Source: Deltaproteobacteria bacterium (GTDB lineage: Bacteria; Desulfobacterota; Syntrophia; Syntrophales; UBA5619). From it: a DNA stretch of 12,389 nt. The stretch lies in contig JAMDBG010000116.1 of NCBI GenBank assembly GCA_023487865.1, forward strand, positions 1 through 12,389, written 5' to 3'. The notes beneath the pieces are model-generated. The model saw only the letters and a program-made list of their open reading frames with translations. It was not told where the DNA came from and searched no databases. Positions within the stretch are counted from its first letter, which is position 1, and the number at the start of each line of letters is the position of its first letter. Both the position numbers and the translations under genes were made by a program. Shown here piece after piece: positions 6,745-12,389 of the stretch.

Positions 6745-7629
6745 ATGCGCGACCTTGGGATGTCCCGGCAATTCGACCACCGTACAAGCCGATCGCATGA
6801 CAACCTTATAGAAACGATGACCCTTTCTGATCATGATCCGCAGAGACTGCCGCACGCCGGCTTGACGGCGCCTCGGGAACCGCAGACACCTACCAGGATC
6901 ATGCGCATTTGGCTGGCGTTGCCCGATTGGATTTTTCGTCTGGCAGGCGCAACGCTCCTTTTTGTGTTCATCATCCCGCGCATCCCGATCTACTTTACCG
7001 ACTTCTGGTCTTCCGGTGTATGGTTTCAGCCGAGCGGGTCGCAGCGAATTCTGCTTCCCTGGGGTCGGTTGCTTGTTGACATGACCTACCTGCTGATGGC
7101 GGTCGGTTTCATCTTTCGTGTGCGGCCCCTCTCGCGGGCAGCACGCCCACGCGAAATCCTGCTCCCGCTCATTGCCGCGTGCTGGCCCTTTTTCCCTTGG
7201 GTCATCAAATCCCTCGGCCAATTGACCGACGCCATGTGGTTTCCGTACTACAACACGTTCATGATGGACCCTGCCCAATGGACTTTGCCTCGGTTCCTTA
7301 TCGGAAGCGGTCTCATCATTCTCGGTAACGCCCTGGATGTCTGGGGATACGCCATCCTGGTGCGTTCATTTTCGATCGTCGCCGAGGCCCGAGAGCTGAA
7401 GACCACCGGACCATATCGTCTTGTCCGGCACCCCATCTACCTCGGGCAGATCATCTCCCAGGCAGGCGTATGGCTGTGCTATGCCAATGCGCACTTCATC
7501 TGGTTGGGTTTCTGGCTGGTGTTTGTGGTCATGCAACTCGTGCGTTCAAAAATCGAGGATGAGGTTTTGTCACGTGCGTTCGGCGAAGAATATTCGGTAT
7601 GGAAGCGCAGGACGTTCTGGTTCGTCTAG
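6745..7629 (+). CDS. Integral-membrane ICMT/PEMT-type S-adenosylmethionine methyltransferase
   Basis: A 294-residue reading frame of which the C-terminal half is diagnostic. GPYRLVRHPIYLGQ (222-235) and KIEDEVLSRAFGEEYSVW (269-286) are the SAM-binding signatures of isoprenylcysteine carboxyl methyltransferase and phospholipid N-methyltransferase relatives. Hydrophobic segments near 57-80, 108-124, 138-155, 184-206 and 234-264 indicate about five membrane helices. The methyl acceptor is unknown; bacterial members are found on lipids, quinones and unknown substrates. The start is uncertain. ATG 6745 lies only about 10 nt after the preceding terminator stem and has no ribosome site. Residues 1-52 are polar and look unconserved, whereas the ATG at 6901 (residue 53) sits directly before the first membrane helix, giving 242 residues, although its AGGA is only 2 nt away. 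I see no good promoter upstream. It is not obviously linked in function to its neighbours. Confidence 0.75.
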   Translation: MRDLGMSRQFDHRTSRSHDNLIETMTLSDHDPQRLPHAGLTAPREPQTPTRIMRIWLALPDWIFRLAGATLLFVFIIPRIPIYFTDFWSSGVWFQPSGSQRILLPWGRLLVDMTYLLMAVGFIFRVRPLSRAARPREILLPLIAACWPFFPWVIKSLGQLTDAMWFPYYNTFMMDPAQWTLPRFLIGSGLIILGNALDVWGYAILVRSFSIVAEARELKTTGPYRLVRHPIYLGQIISQAGVWLCYANAHFIWLGFWLVFVVMQLVRSKIEDEVLSRAFGEEYSVWKRRTFWFV

Positions 7630-7669
7630 GAAGCCGCCTAAGTAGCACCGATACACCCTGACAATTACC

Positions 7670-7698
7670 TTGACATGACCGGAGGTATCTTTTATTAA
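7670..7698 (+). promoter_or_regulatory. Candidate sigma70 promoter for the thiolase
   Basis: A perfect TTGACA (7670-7675) is followed after 17 nt by TATTAA (7693-7698), a 4/6 match to the -10 consensus. The predicted start near 7705 leaves a leader of about 85 nt before the thiolase ATG. The GGAGG inside the spacer (7681-7685) has no start codon at a usable distance. Confidence 0.55.
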
Positions 7699-7790
7699 AA
7701 GTGAATCTTCGAGCATCGTCCTGTCAGCGGAACCGTCATGATATCCTTTGTCCACATTGAACATGCTATCGCATATCGGGAGGGATTTAT

Positions 7791-9041
7791 ATGAAAGAGG
7801 TTGTTGTCGTATCCGCCTGTCGGACGGCCATCGGTGCCTTCGGCGGCGCGCTGCGCGACCTGAACTGCGCCGCTTTAGGGAGTATCGTGATGAGGGAGGC
7901 CGTCATCAGGGCCGGGATTGACAGCGCCCTGATCGATGACGTCCGCTTCGGTTGCTGTATGGAACCGGTGGATGCCCTTAATGTCACCCGGATTGCCGCA
8001 TTGATGGCGGGAATCCCTGAGACGGTCACGGCCGTCACTGTGAATCGGGTCTGCATCTCCGGGATGGAAGCCGTCAGCTCCGGCATGGCGATGATCCAGT
8101 CCGGGATGGCAGACATCATCCTTGCCGGAGGAATGGAACACATGTCGGGGATCGCATACTCCGTCCCTTCCGCCCGTTGGGGCTGTCGTTTACAGGACCA
8201 GGTCTTTGTGGATAATATCATCCACGGCCTCCATTCGGGATCGCACCTCCTGCCTGGCCTCGAGAAGGGACCTGTGAAGGAAGGGGGTGTTGTGGAGCTC
8301 TTCCGCGGCAAGCCTTATATCATGGGTGTCACCGCCGAACTGATCGCCCAGATGTACAACCTCTCTCGTGAAGAGATCGATACGGTCGCCCTCCGCAGCC
8401 ACAACAACGCCGAACGGGCGACGAAGGAAGGGTATTTCAAAGAGGAGATCATTCCTGTGGAGATCGCCCAGAAAAGAGGAAAGCCGCCGGTCATCTTTTC
8501 CAAAGACGAGCATTTCCGGCCGGGGCTCACGATGGCGGATCTTGCCGCACTGCCCGCAGCCTTCATCCCGAAAACCGGCAAAGTCACCGCCGGAAACTCA
8601 TCGGGAGTAAATGACGGCGCAAGCGCCATGCTCATCATGTCCGCAGACAAGGCAAGGGAATTGGGTGTGAAACCCATTGCCCGGATCAAGGCGGTGGGCC
8701 GCGGCGGCTGCCACCCCTCCGTCATGGGGTTAAGTCCCGTCCCCGCGGTCCGTCATCTCCTCGTCAGGTCAGGTCTCAACCTCACCGATTTCGACCTTAT
8801 CGAGGTCAACGAGGCCTTTGCCGCTCAGTACCTGGGGTGTGAACGGGAACTGGGTTTAAACCGTGAAATTGTCAACGTCAACGGTTCCGGTGTCGGCCTT
8901 GGTCATCCTGTGGGATCGACGGGGTGCAGGATCATGGTCACTTTGCTGCATGCATTGCAAAAGCGCGGGAAGACCCTCGGGATGGCCACGCTTTGCGGCG
9001 GAGGAGGCGTTTCACTTGCCACCGTCCTGGAAATGCTCTAA
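7791..9041 (+). CDS. Thiolase family acetyl-CoA C-acyltransferase, variant
   Basis: This 416-residue enzyme belongs to the thiolase superfamily, which splits 3-oxoacyl-CoA with CoA or condenses two acyl-CoAs in the cytoplasm. The catalytic set is intact: nucleophile C88 in NRVCISGME, NEAF (340-343), H372 in LGHPVGSTG and C402 in LCGGGG. Two features are unusual. The loop before the pantetheine-binding motif carries about 20 extra residues (roughly 150-174), which explains the length of 416 against about 390 for common acetoacetyl-CoA thiolases. The usual HMG motif there reads IMG (177-179), so the His that lines the acyl pocket is Ile. The NGSGVGLGHP stretch also departs from the common NGGAIALGHP. 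These changes suggest a larger or different acyl substrate. GGAGG (7779-7783) lies 7 nt before the ATG. The gene has its own promoter and is followed by the gntR promoter, so it may be a single-gene unit. It could complete a beta-oxidation-type route whose other enzymes are elsewhere. Confidence 0.9.
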   Translation: MKEVVVVSACRTAIGAFGGALRDLNCAALGSIVMREAVIRAGIDSALIDDVRFGCCMEPVDALNVTRIAALMAGIPETVTAVTVNRVCISGMEAVSSGMAMIQSGMADIILAGGMEHMSGIAYSVPSARWGCRLQDQVFVDNIIHGLHSGSHLLPGLEKGPVKEGGVVELFRGKPYIMGVTAELIAQMYNLSREEIDTVALRSHNNAERATKEGYFKEEIIPVEIAQKRGKPPVIFSKDEHFRPGLTMADLAALPAAFIPKTGKVTAGNSSGVNDGASAMLIMSADKARELGVKPIARIKAVGRGGCHPSVMGLSPVPAVRHLLVRSGLNLTDFDLIEVNEAFAAQYLGCERELGLNREIVNVNGSGVGLGHPVGSTGCRIMVTLLHALQKRGKTLGMATLCGGGGVSLATVLEML

Positions 9042-9119
9042 AGAATCGACGCTATTGACCGTTTTAATTGCGAAGAAGATCTTTTGCCTTCCTTGATCCA
9101 TTGACGACCGCTTTTTTTC

Positions 9120-9148
9120 TTGACATCTTTAAATTCCGTCTATATGGT
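9120..9148 (+). promoter_or_regulatory. Candidate sigma70 promoter for gntR
   Basis: TTGACA (9120-9125), a 17-nt spacer and TATGGT (9143-9148, 4/6 match). Transcription would begin near 9155, which places the palindrome at 9164-9177 at about +10 to +23, a position suited to repression. Confidence 0.55.
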
Positions 9149-9163
9149 CGGCTTTCCAGTCTT

Positions 9164-9177
9164 ACCGGTCAGACCAA
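9164..9177. promoter_or_regulatory. Putative FadR-type operator A, before gntR
   Basis: ACCGGTCAGACCAA contains GGT-CAG-ACC, the GGT-N3-ACC dyad known for FadR-subfamily GntR regulators (E. coli FadR sites share TGGT-N3-ACCA). It lies 15 nt before the gntR ATG and just downstream of its predicted promoter, which suggests autorepression. A near-identical copy precedes tctC. Confidence 0.6.
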
Positions 9178-9191
9178 TTTTGGGGTAATAA

Positions 9192-9950
9192 ATGACTTTT
9201 GAAAAACTCTCTCAAACCCGGTTCAAGAAAAAAAGCTCTTTCATCGCCGACCAGATCCTGGGGATGATCAACGCCGGGCGTTACAAGGCTGGCAGCAAGC
9301 TCCCCTCGGAACGGGCCATCACCGAACAGATGGGGGTCAGTCGCCCCTCTCTGCGCGAAGCGATCAGCGCCCTGCAGATCGTCGGCATCCTGGAAAGCCG
9401 GCCCGGGGACGGCACTTACGTCTCTGCCCCCGTAGCCACGGAAGACCTTATGCGCCGGGCGGTCTCCGTACTTGAAGAATGCGACAGTCCCTTCGAAAAC
9501 ATGCAGGCCCGGAAGGCCCTGGAAATAGGCGCCGTGCGGCTCGCAATTTCTGTCGCGAGCGATGCCGATCTTAAAGCCCTGAAAGAGGCCTGGGATGAAA
9601 AATGCATCCGGGGGCGCAGGGGGGACCTGGAAGAATACCTCCGCTACGGTAAGGAATTCCATATCGCCATCGCCAGGGCCACAAAAAACCGCATCATCGA
9701 AGCGATCATGGACAAGCTTCTCGACATGACCATCCAGCCCCTCTGGGTCAGTATGCGCCGTGACTATTTCCTCAAGGATCTCTCTCGTATGGAGCTGATG
9801 ATCGATATTCACGACCGGATTACCAAAGCGATCATCGCGCGTGACATGGACAGGGCCATCCATGAGTTGGAGATCCATTACGATATGCAGATCGAGCAGA
9901 TCTACGGTCAGACCGAAGAAAATAATAGCGATAAGTCAAATGGTAGTTAA
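9192..9950 (+). CDS. GntR-family transcriptional regulator, FadR subfamily (FCD domain)
   Basis: A 252-residue DNA-binding protein. The winged helix-turn-helix is at about 15-80: SSFIADQILGMINAGRY, then GSKLPSERAITEQMGVSRPSLREAI (34-58) and the wing LESRPGDGTYVS (67-78). The all-helical FCD ligand-binding domain follows (about 85-235), with EFHIAIARATKNRII (155-169), IHDRITKAI (206-214) and a late H229 in EIHYDM. These histidines occupy positions where many FCD proteins bind a metal that holds a carboxylate effector. The ribosome site is weak (TGGGGT). The gene lies upstream of tctCBA on the same strand, 155 nt from tctC. This arrangement and shared palindromes suggest it is the local regulator of the transporter, with the transported acid or a metabolite of it as likely effector. 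The last residues (about 241-252, Asn/Ser-rich) look unstructured and their DNA contains a third palindrome. Confidence 0.92.
   Translation: MTFEKLSQTRFKKKSSFIADQILGMINAGRYKAGSKLPSERAITEQMGVSRPSLREAISALQIVGILESRPGDGTYVSAPVATEDLMRRAVSVLEECDSPFENMQARKALEIGAVRLAISVASDADLKALKEAWDEKCIRGRRGDLEEYLRYGKEFHIAIARATKNRIIEAIMDKLLDMTIQPLWVSMRRDYFLKDLSRMELMIDIHDRITKAIIARDMDRAIHELEIHYDMQIEQIYGQTEENNSDKSNGS
9905..9915. promoter_or_regulatory. Putative operator B, inside the 3' end of gntR
   Basis: CGGTCAGACCG is a perfect dyad around a central A and shares the nine bases GGTCAGACC with operator A. It lies in the last codons of gntR, 190 nt before tctC. Its centre is 178 bp from operator C, close to 17 helical turns, so both could be bound on the same face of the DNA. 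Confidence 0.45.
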
Positions 9951-10080
9951 TAAACCGATCCCATAAAATAGATATAAGGAGGTGATGCGGGCGATAAAAT
10001 TGCAGGAAACAAGGCACCGGTTTTGTATGGTTTTTTAAACTGTCCGGTCGCTTGCGGTCTTTTTTTAGATCTTCCGGCGA

Positions 10081-10094
10081 ACCGGTCATACCAA
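10081..10094. promoter_or_regulatory. Putative operator C, before tctC
   Basis: ACCGGTCATACCAA matches operator A at 13 of 14 positions and keeps GGT-N3-ACC. It directly abuts and slightly overlaps the tctC ribosome site AAGGAGG (10093-10099). A regulator bound here would lie downstream of any tctC promoter in the 9951-10080 leader and could act as a block to transcription. Confidence 0.6.
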
Positions 10095-10105
10095 GGAGGA
10101 AAAGA

Positions 10106-11086
10106 ATGAAAAACCTGAGTAAATTATCGGTATTGTTATTTGTCGCTCTGTTTGTCGCCATGGGAGTTGGAACCGCCATGGGCGCCAGCAAATTCCCGGA
10201 GAAACCTGTGACGATCATCGTCCATGCCTCCGCCGGCGGTGGAAGTGATATCTTCGCCCGGACCATGGCATCGGCCGTCGAAAAGAATAAGCTGCTCCCC
10301 AAACCACTGGTTGTCGAGAACAAGCCGGGTGGAAGCGGAGCCATCGCTTTCGCCTATGTGGCAGGCAAGAAGAAAGATCCCTATTTTATGTTGACGGCGG
10401 TGACAAGCTTCCTGACCACGCCGCTCATGGGTAAGGCTCCGGTCGGTTTGAAAGATTTCACCCCGATCGCCAATTTTGCCTTCGACGAATACATGTTGAT
10501 GGTCAATCCCAAATCGAAGTACAAATCGGTCAAGGAGATCATTGCCGACGCCAAGGCCAATCCGAAGAAAATCACCGTGGGCGGGACGCAGCTCGGCTCA
10601 TCCGATTCCATTTGTGCCTATCTGGTTGAAAAAGCGGCCGGCGTCCAGTTCAACTACGTCGTCTTCAACGGCGGCGGTGAGGTGAACGCAGCCCTCCTTG
10701 GCGGTCACATCGATATCGCCGTCAGTAATCCGGGTGAGGCGCTGGAGCTCTTCAAGGCGGGGAAAGTCAAACTGCTTGGGGTCTATTCGGACAAACGGCT
10801 GGCCGGCGCCCCCGATGTCCCGACAATGAAGGAACAGGGTGTCAACGTCACGTATGTTCAGAACCGCGGCCTGGTCGCTCCGGCGGACATACCGGCGGAC
10901 GCACGTAATGTCCTGGTTGAAACCTGTGCCAAGTACATGAAAACGGACGTCTTCAAGAAGTATCTTGTCGACAACATGCTCTCCGATGCATGGATGGACA
11001 GTGAAACCTTCCAGAAGTGGCTGGAGAAGGAAAACGAGCGATATGCCATGGTCCTCAAAGACATGGGTCTGATCAAAAAGAAGTAA
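10106..11086 (+). CDS. tctC: TTT-family periplasmic substrate-binding protein (TctC/Bug type)
   Basis: A 326-residue secreted receptor of a tripartite tricarboxylate transporter, which delivers a carboxylate to the TctAB membrane complex. Residues 1-27 form a signal peptide: positive MKNLSK, a hydrophobic core to about 23, and a likely cut after AMGA. The mature part has the Bug pattern, namely KPVTIIVHASAGGGSD (33-48), VVENKPGGSGAIAFAY (69-84), the GGTQLGSSDS turn that lines the ligand pocket, and GGHIDIAVSNPGE. The start is at 10106 because AAGGAGG (10093-10099) lies 6 nt upstream; the upstream in-frame ATG 10052 would put 18 polar residues before the signal peptide. Bug proteins bind many carboxylates (citrate, aromatic acids, glutamate, succinate-type acids), so the ligand is open. 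The genes tctB and tctA follow in the usual order. Confidence 0.93.
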   Translation: MKNLSKLSVLLFVALFVAMGVGTAMGASKFPEKPVTIIVHASAGGGSDIFARTMASAVEKNKLLPKPLVVENKPGGSGAIAFAYVAGKKKDPYFMLTAVTSFLTTPLMGKAPVGLKDFTPIANFAFDEYMLMVNPKSKYKSVKEIIADAKANPKKITVGGTQLGSSDSICAYLVEKAAGVQFNYVVFNGGGEVNAALLGGHIDIAVSNPGEALELFKAGKVKLLGVYSDKRLAGAPDVPTMKEQGVNVTYVQNRGLVAPADIPADARNVLVETCAKYMKTDVFKKYLVDNMLSDAWMDSETFQKWLEKENERYAMVLKDMGLIKKK

Positions 11087-11104
11087 ACTCACATTCATTT
11101 AAAT

Positions 11105-11140
11105 AGCAGGTGGGGCGCGCCGATGCGCGCCCCACCTGCT
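11105..11140 (+). promoter_or_regulatory. Strong perfect hairpin between tctC and tctB
   Basis: A 16-bp perfect, GC-rich stem (11105-11120 with 11125-11140) closes a CGAT loop. Only TT follows before GAAAC, so it is a poor full terminator. Located 18 nt after the tctC stop and 25 nt before the tctB start, it is well placed to protect the tctC message from 3' decay or to end part of the transcripts. Either would give more binding protein than membrane subunits. Confidence 0.75.
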
Positions 11141-11165
11141 TTGAAACGGACGCAAGAGGCGACGC

Positions 11166-11627
11166 ATGAAAAAAGCGGATATGTTAACCGGCATTGTTTT
11201 ATTGGTCCTTGCCGGCGGCGTGATCTGGGGAGCCCGGCAGATGCCACAGTCGGCAACATTCGGTCCCGGACCGGGGTTTCTCCCTCTCTGGGTCGGTGTG
11301 ATCCTAGCGCTCCTGGCTTTCATTTTGCTGGCATCGGCCTGGACGCGCAAGCTGACGCAGAAAGATACCACCAGCCCGTTTCCCGGGGCAAAAGCCTTGC
11401 TGGCGATCACTGGGGTGTTGGGGGGGCTGGCGGCCTATATTCTTCTGATCGAGGTCCTGGGCTTTTTGGCGGATACTTTTTTGTACGTGGCTTTTTTACT
11501 GGGCATCGTGGAGCGTGAGCGCTGGCAGGTGACGTTGGGAGTGGCGGTATTGACGACGGCGAGTCTCTATATTGTCTTTCAGGTTCTCCTGGGGATTACC
11601 TTGCCCTCGAACATGTTCGGGTTTTAG
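11166..11627 (+). CDS. tctB: TTT-family small membrane subunit TctB
   Basis: A 153-residue inner-membrane protein with the TctB pattern: four hydrophobic segments (about 8-24, 39-58, 76-96 and 122-145), the conserved SATFGPGPGFLPLWVG stretch (29-44) between the first two, and a charged loop RKLTQKD (61-67). TctB is the small partner of the TctA channel; its exact role is less well defined. AGAGG (11155-11159) lies 6 nt before the ATG. The stop codon is 10 nt before the tctA GTG, a spacing that favours coupled translation. Length and topology are normal for the family. Confidence 0.9.
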   Translation: MKKADMLTGIVLLVLAGGVIWGARQMPQSATFGPGPGFLPLWVGVILALLAFILLASAWTRKLTQKDTTSPFPGAKALLAITGVLGGLAAYILLIEVLGFLADTFLYVAFLLGIVERERWQVTLGVAVLTTASLYIVFQVLLGITLPSNMFGF

Positions 11628-11637
11628 GGGGAGTATC

Positions 11638-12389
11638 GTGGACATCTTTCATAATATCATCTTGGGTTTTCAGGTCGCCTCGTCCTGGGAGAATCTGCTG
11701 TTTTGTTTTATCGGGGTTCTGATCGGAACGCTGATCGGGGTGCTGCCCGGGATCGGGCCGACGACGGGGGTGGCGATCCTGATCCCGATCACGTTCGGGA
11801 TGAATGCGACGACGGCGATCATCACGATGTGCGGGGTGTACTACGGGGCGATGTACGGAGGATCGACAACGTCGATTCTCCTGAACGTGCCAGGGGAGTC
11901 CTCGTCGGTGATGACGACCCTGGACGGATACCAGATGGCCAGACACGGCAGGCCGGGGCCGGCCTTGGGGATGGCGGCGCTGGCGTCGTTCATTGCCGGG
12001 ACGTTTGCGGTGTTGATGTTGACCCTCATTGCGCCTCCTCTGGCCGATTTCGCGGTCTCCTTCGGACCACCGGAATATTTTGCCCTGACGTTCATGGGGC
12101 TGACTCTGGTGACGTCCCTCGGCGGTGATTCTCCACTCAAGGGGCTGATCAGCGGAGTCATCGGTCTTCTGGTCGCCTGCGTGGGGATCGATGCGCAAAG
12201 CGGGGTGGGTCGGTTTACGTTCGACAACATGTACCTGCTCGACGGGGTGGGGTTCATTGGGATGGCGGTGGGACTCTTTGCCGCCTCCGAGGTTTTGGTG
12301 AACATCGAGGCGCCGATGCAGCAGGTCTTCACGGAGGCAAAGCTCGGATTTTTGGCCCTCTTTCCGAACCTCCAGGACTGGAAGGACTC
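11638..12389 (+). CDS. tctA: TTT-family large membrane subunit TctA, 5' part only (runs off right edge)
   Basis: The open frame begins at GTG 11638, with GGGGAG (11628-11633) 4 nt upstream, and reads to the right edge for 250 codons, about half of the usual 500 residues. TctA is the main membrane channel of the tripartite tricarboxylate transporter and works with TctB and the TctC receptor, driven by an ion gradient. Two family signatures are present: GTLIGVLPGIGPTTG (30-44) and YYGAMYGGSTTSILLNVPGE (68-87), each believed to line the transport path. Several hydrophobic helices follow to the edge. Codon use favours GTG, GGG, ACG and ATC strongly. The gene is third in a tctCBA order and probably shares its transcript. 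Confidence 0.93.
   Translation, partial: MDIFHNIILGFQVASSWENLLFCFIGVLIGTLIGVLPGIGPTTGVAILIPITFGMNATTAIITMCGVYYGAMYGGSTTSILLNVPGESSSVMTTLDGYQMARHGRPGPALGMAALASFIAGTFAVLMLTLIAPPLADFAVSFGPPEYFALTFMGLTLVTSLGGDSPLKGLISGVIGLLVACVGIDAQSGVGRFTFDNMYLLDGVGFIGMAVGLFAASEVLVNIEAPMQQVFTEAKLGFLALFPNLQDWKD

Noticed and set aside
6658..7278. Minus-strand frame of 206 codons opposite the methyltransferase and dodecin end
   Set aside because: Low-complexity, charged translation with no motif; the plus-strand frame carries the ICMT signatures.
9042..9119. Terminator after the thiolase
   Set aside because: T-rich stretches are present but I could not find a convincing stem before them.
9162..9878. Minus-strand frame of 238 codons opposite gntR
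   Set aside because: Shadow of the gntR coding sequence; no motif or ribosome site.
10041..10068. CGGTCGCTTGCGGTC followed by a T run, as a terminator before tctC
   Set aside because: The two CGGTC copies are direct, not inverted, so no stem forms.

Overview
This 12.4 kb stretch looks like a chromosomal region of a Gram-negative anaerobe, most plausibly a Desulfobacterota (Syntrophus- or Desulfobacter-like) bacterium. That placement is an inference. It rests on an indolepyruvate:ferredoxin oxidoreductase-type gene beside an FrhB-like iron-sulfur flavoprotein gene, several CoA-ester enzymes, an oxalate/formate-type MFS carrier and a tripartite tricarboxylate transporter (TTT). Canonical TTGACA-type promoters recur between the genes.

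Layout. (1) Positions 1-1956, minus strand: an FrhB/FdhB-like Fe-S flavoprotein followed by the first 228 codons of an IorA-like 2-oxoacid:ferredoxin oxidoreductase, cut by the left edge. (2) Positions 2061-2236: a tRNA-Asn(GTT) gene with its own promoter and terminator, divergent from region 1. (3) Positions 2237-2641: about 400 bp with no convincing gene, ending in a candidate promoter. (4) Positions 2642-6280: MFS carrier, class III CoA-transferase and CitE-like C-C lyase, which together would suit import, CoA activation and cleavage of a malate- or citramalate-like acid. (5) Positions 6315-6735: a dodecin gene with a near-consensus promoter, a tandem repeat just upstream and a terminator. 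(6) Positions 6745-7629: an integral-membrane ICMT/PEMT-type methyltransferase. (7) Positions 7670-9041: a thiolase with its own promoter. (8) Positions 9120-12389: a GntR/FCD regulator followed by tctC, tctB and the start of tctA, cut by the right edge.

The strongest unannotated signal is a FadR-like palindrome, GGT-N3-ACC. It occurs in nearly identical 14-bp form just upstream of the gntR start and just upstream of tctC, with a third copy inside the 3' end of gntR. This suggests that the regulator controls both itself and the transporter. Other points of note are a CoA-transferase apparently lacking about 20 residues of its N-terminal nucleotide-binding fold next to a run of ten G, a dodecin without the flavin-stacking tryptophan, a thiolase with an insertion and a changed HMG motif, and a 16-bp perfect hairpin between tctC and tctB. 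I see no CRISPR array, insertion sequence or clearly new defence system.
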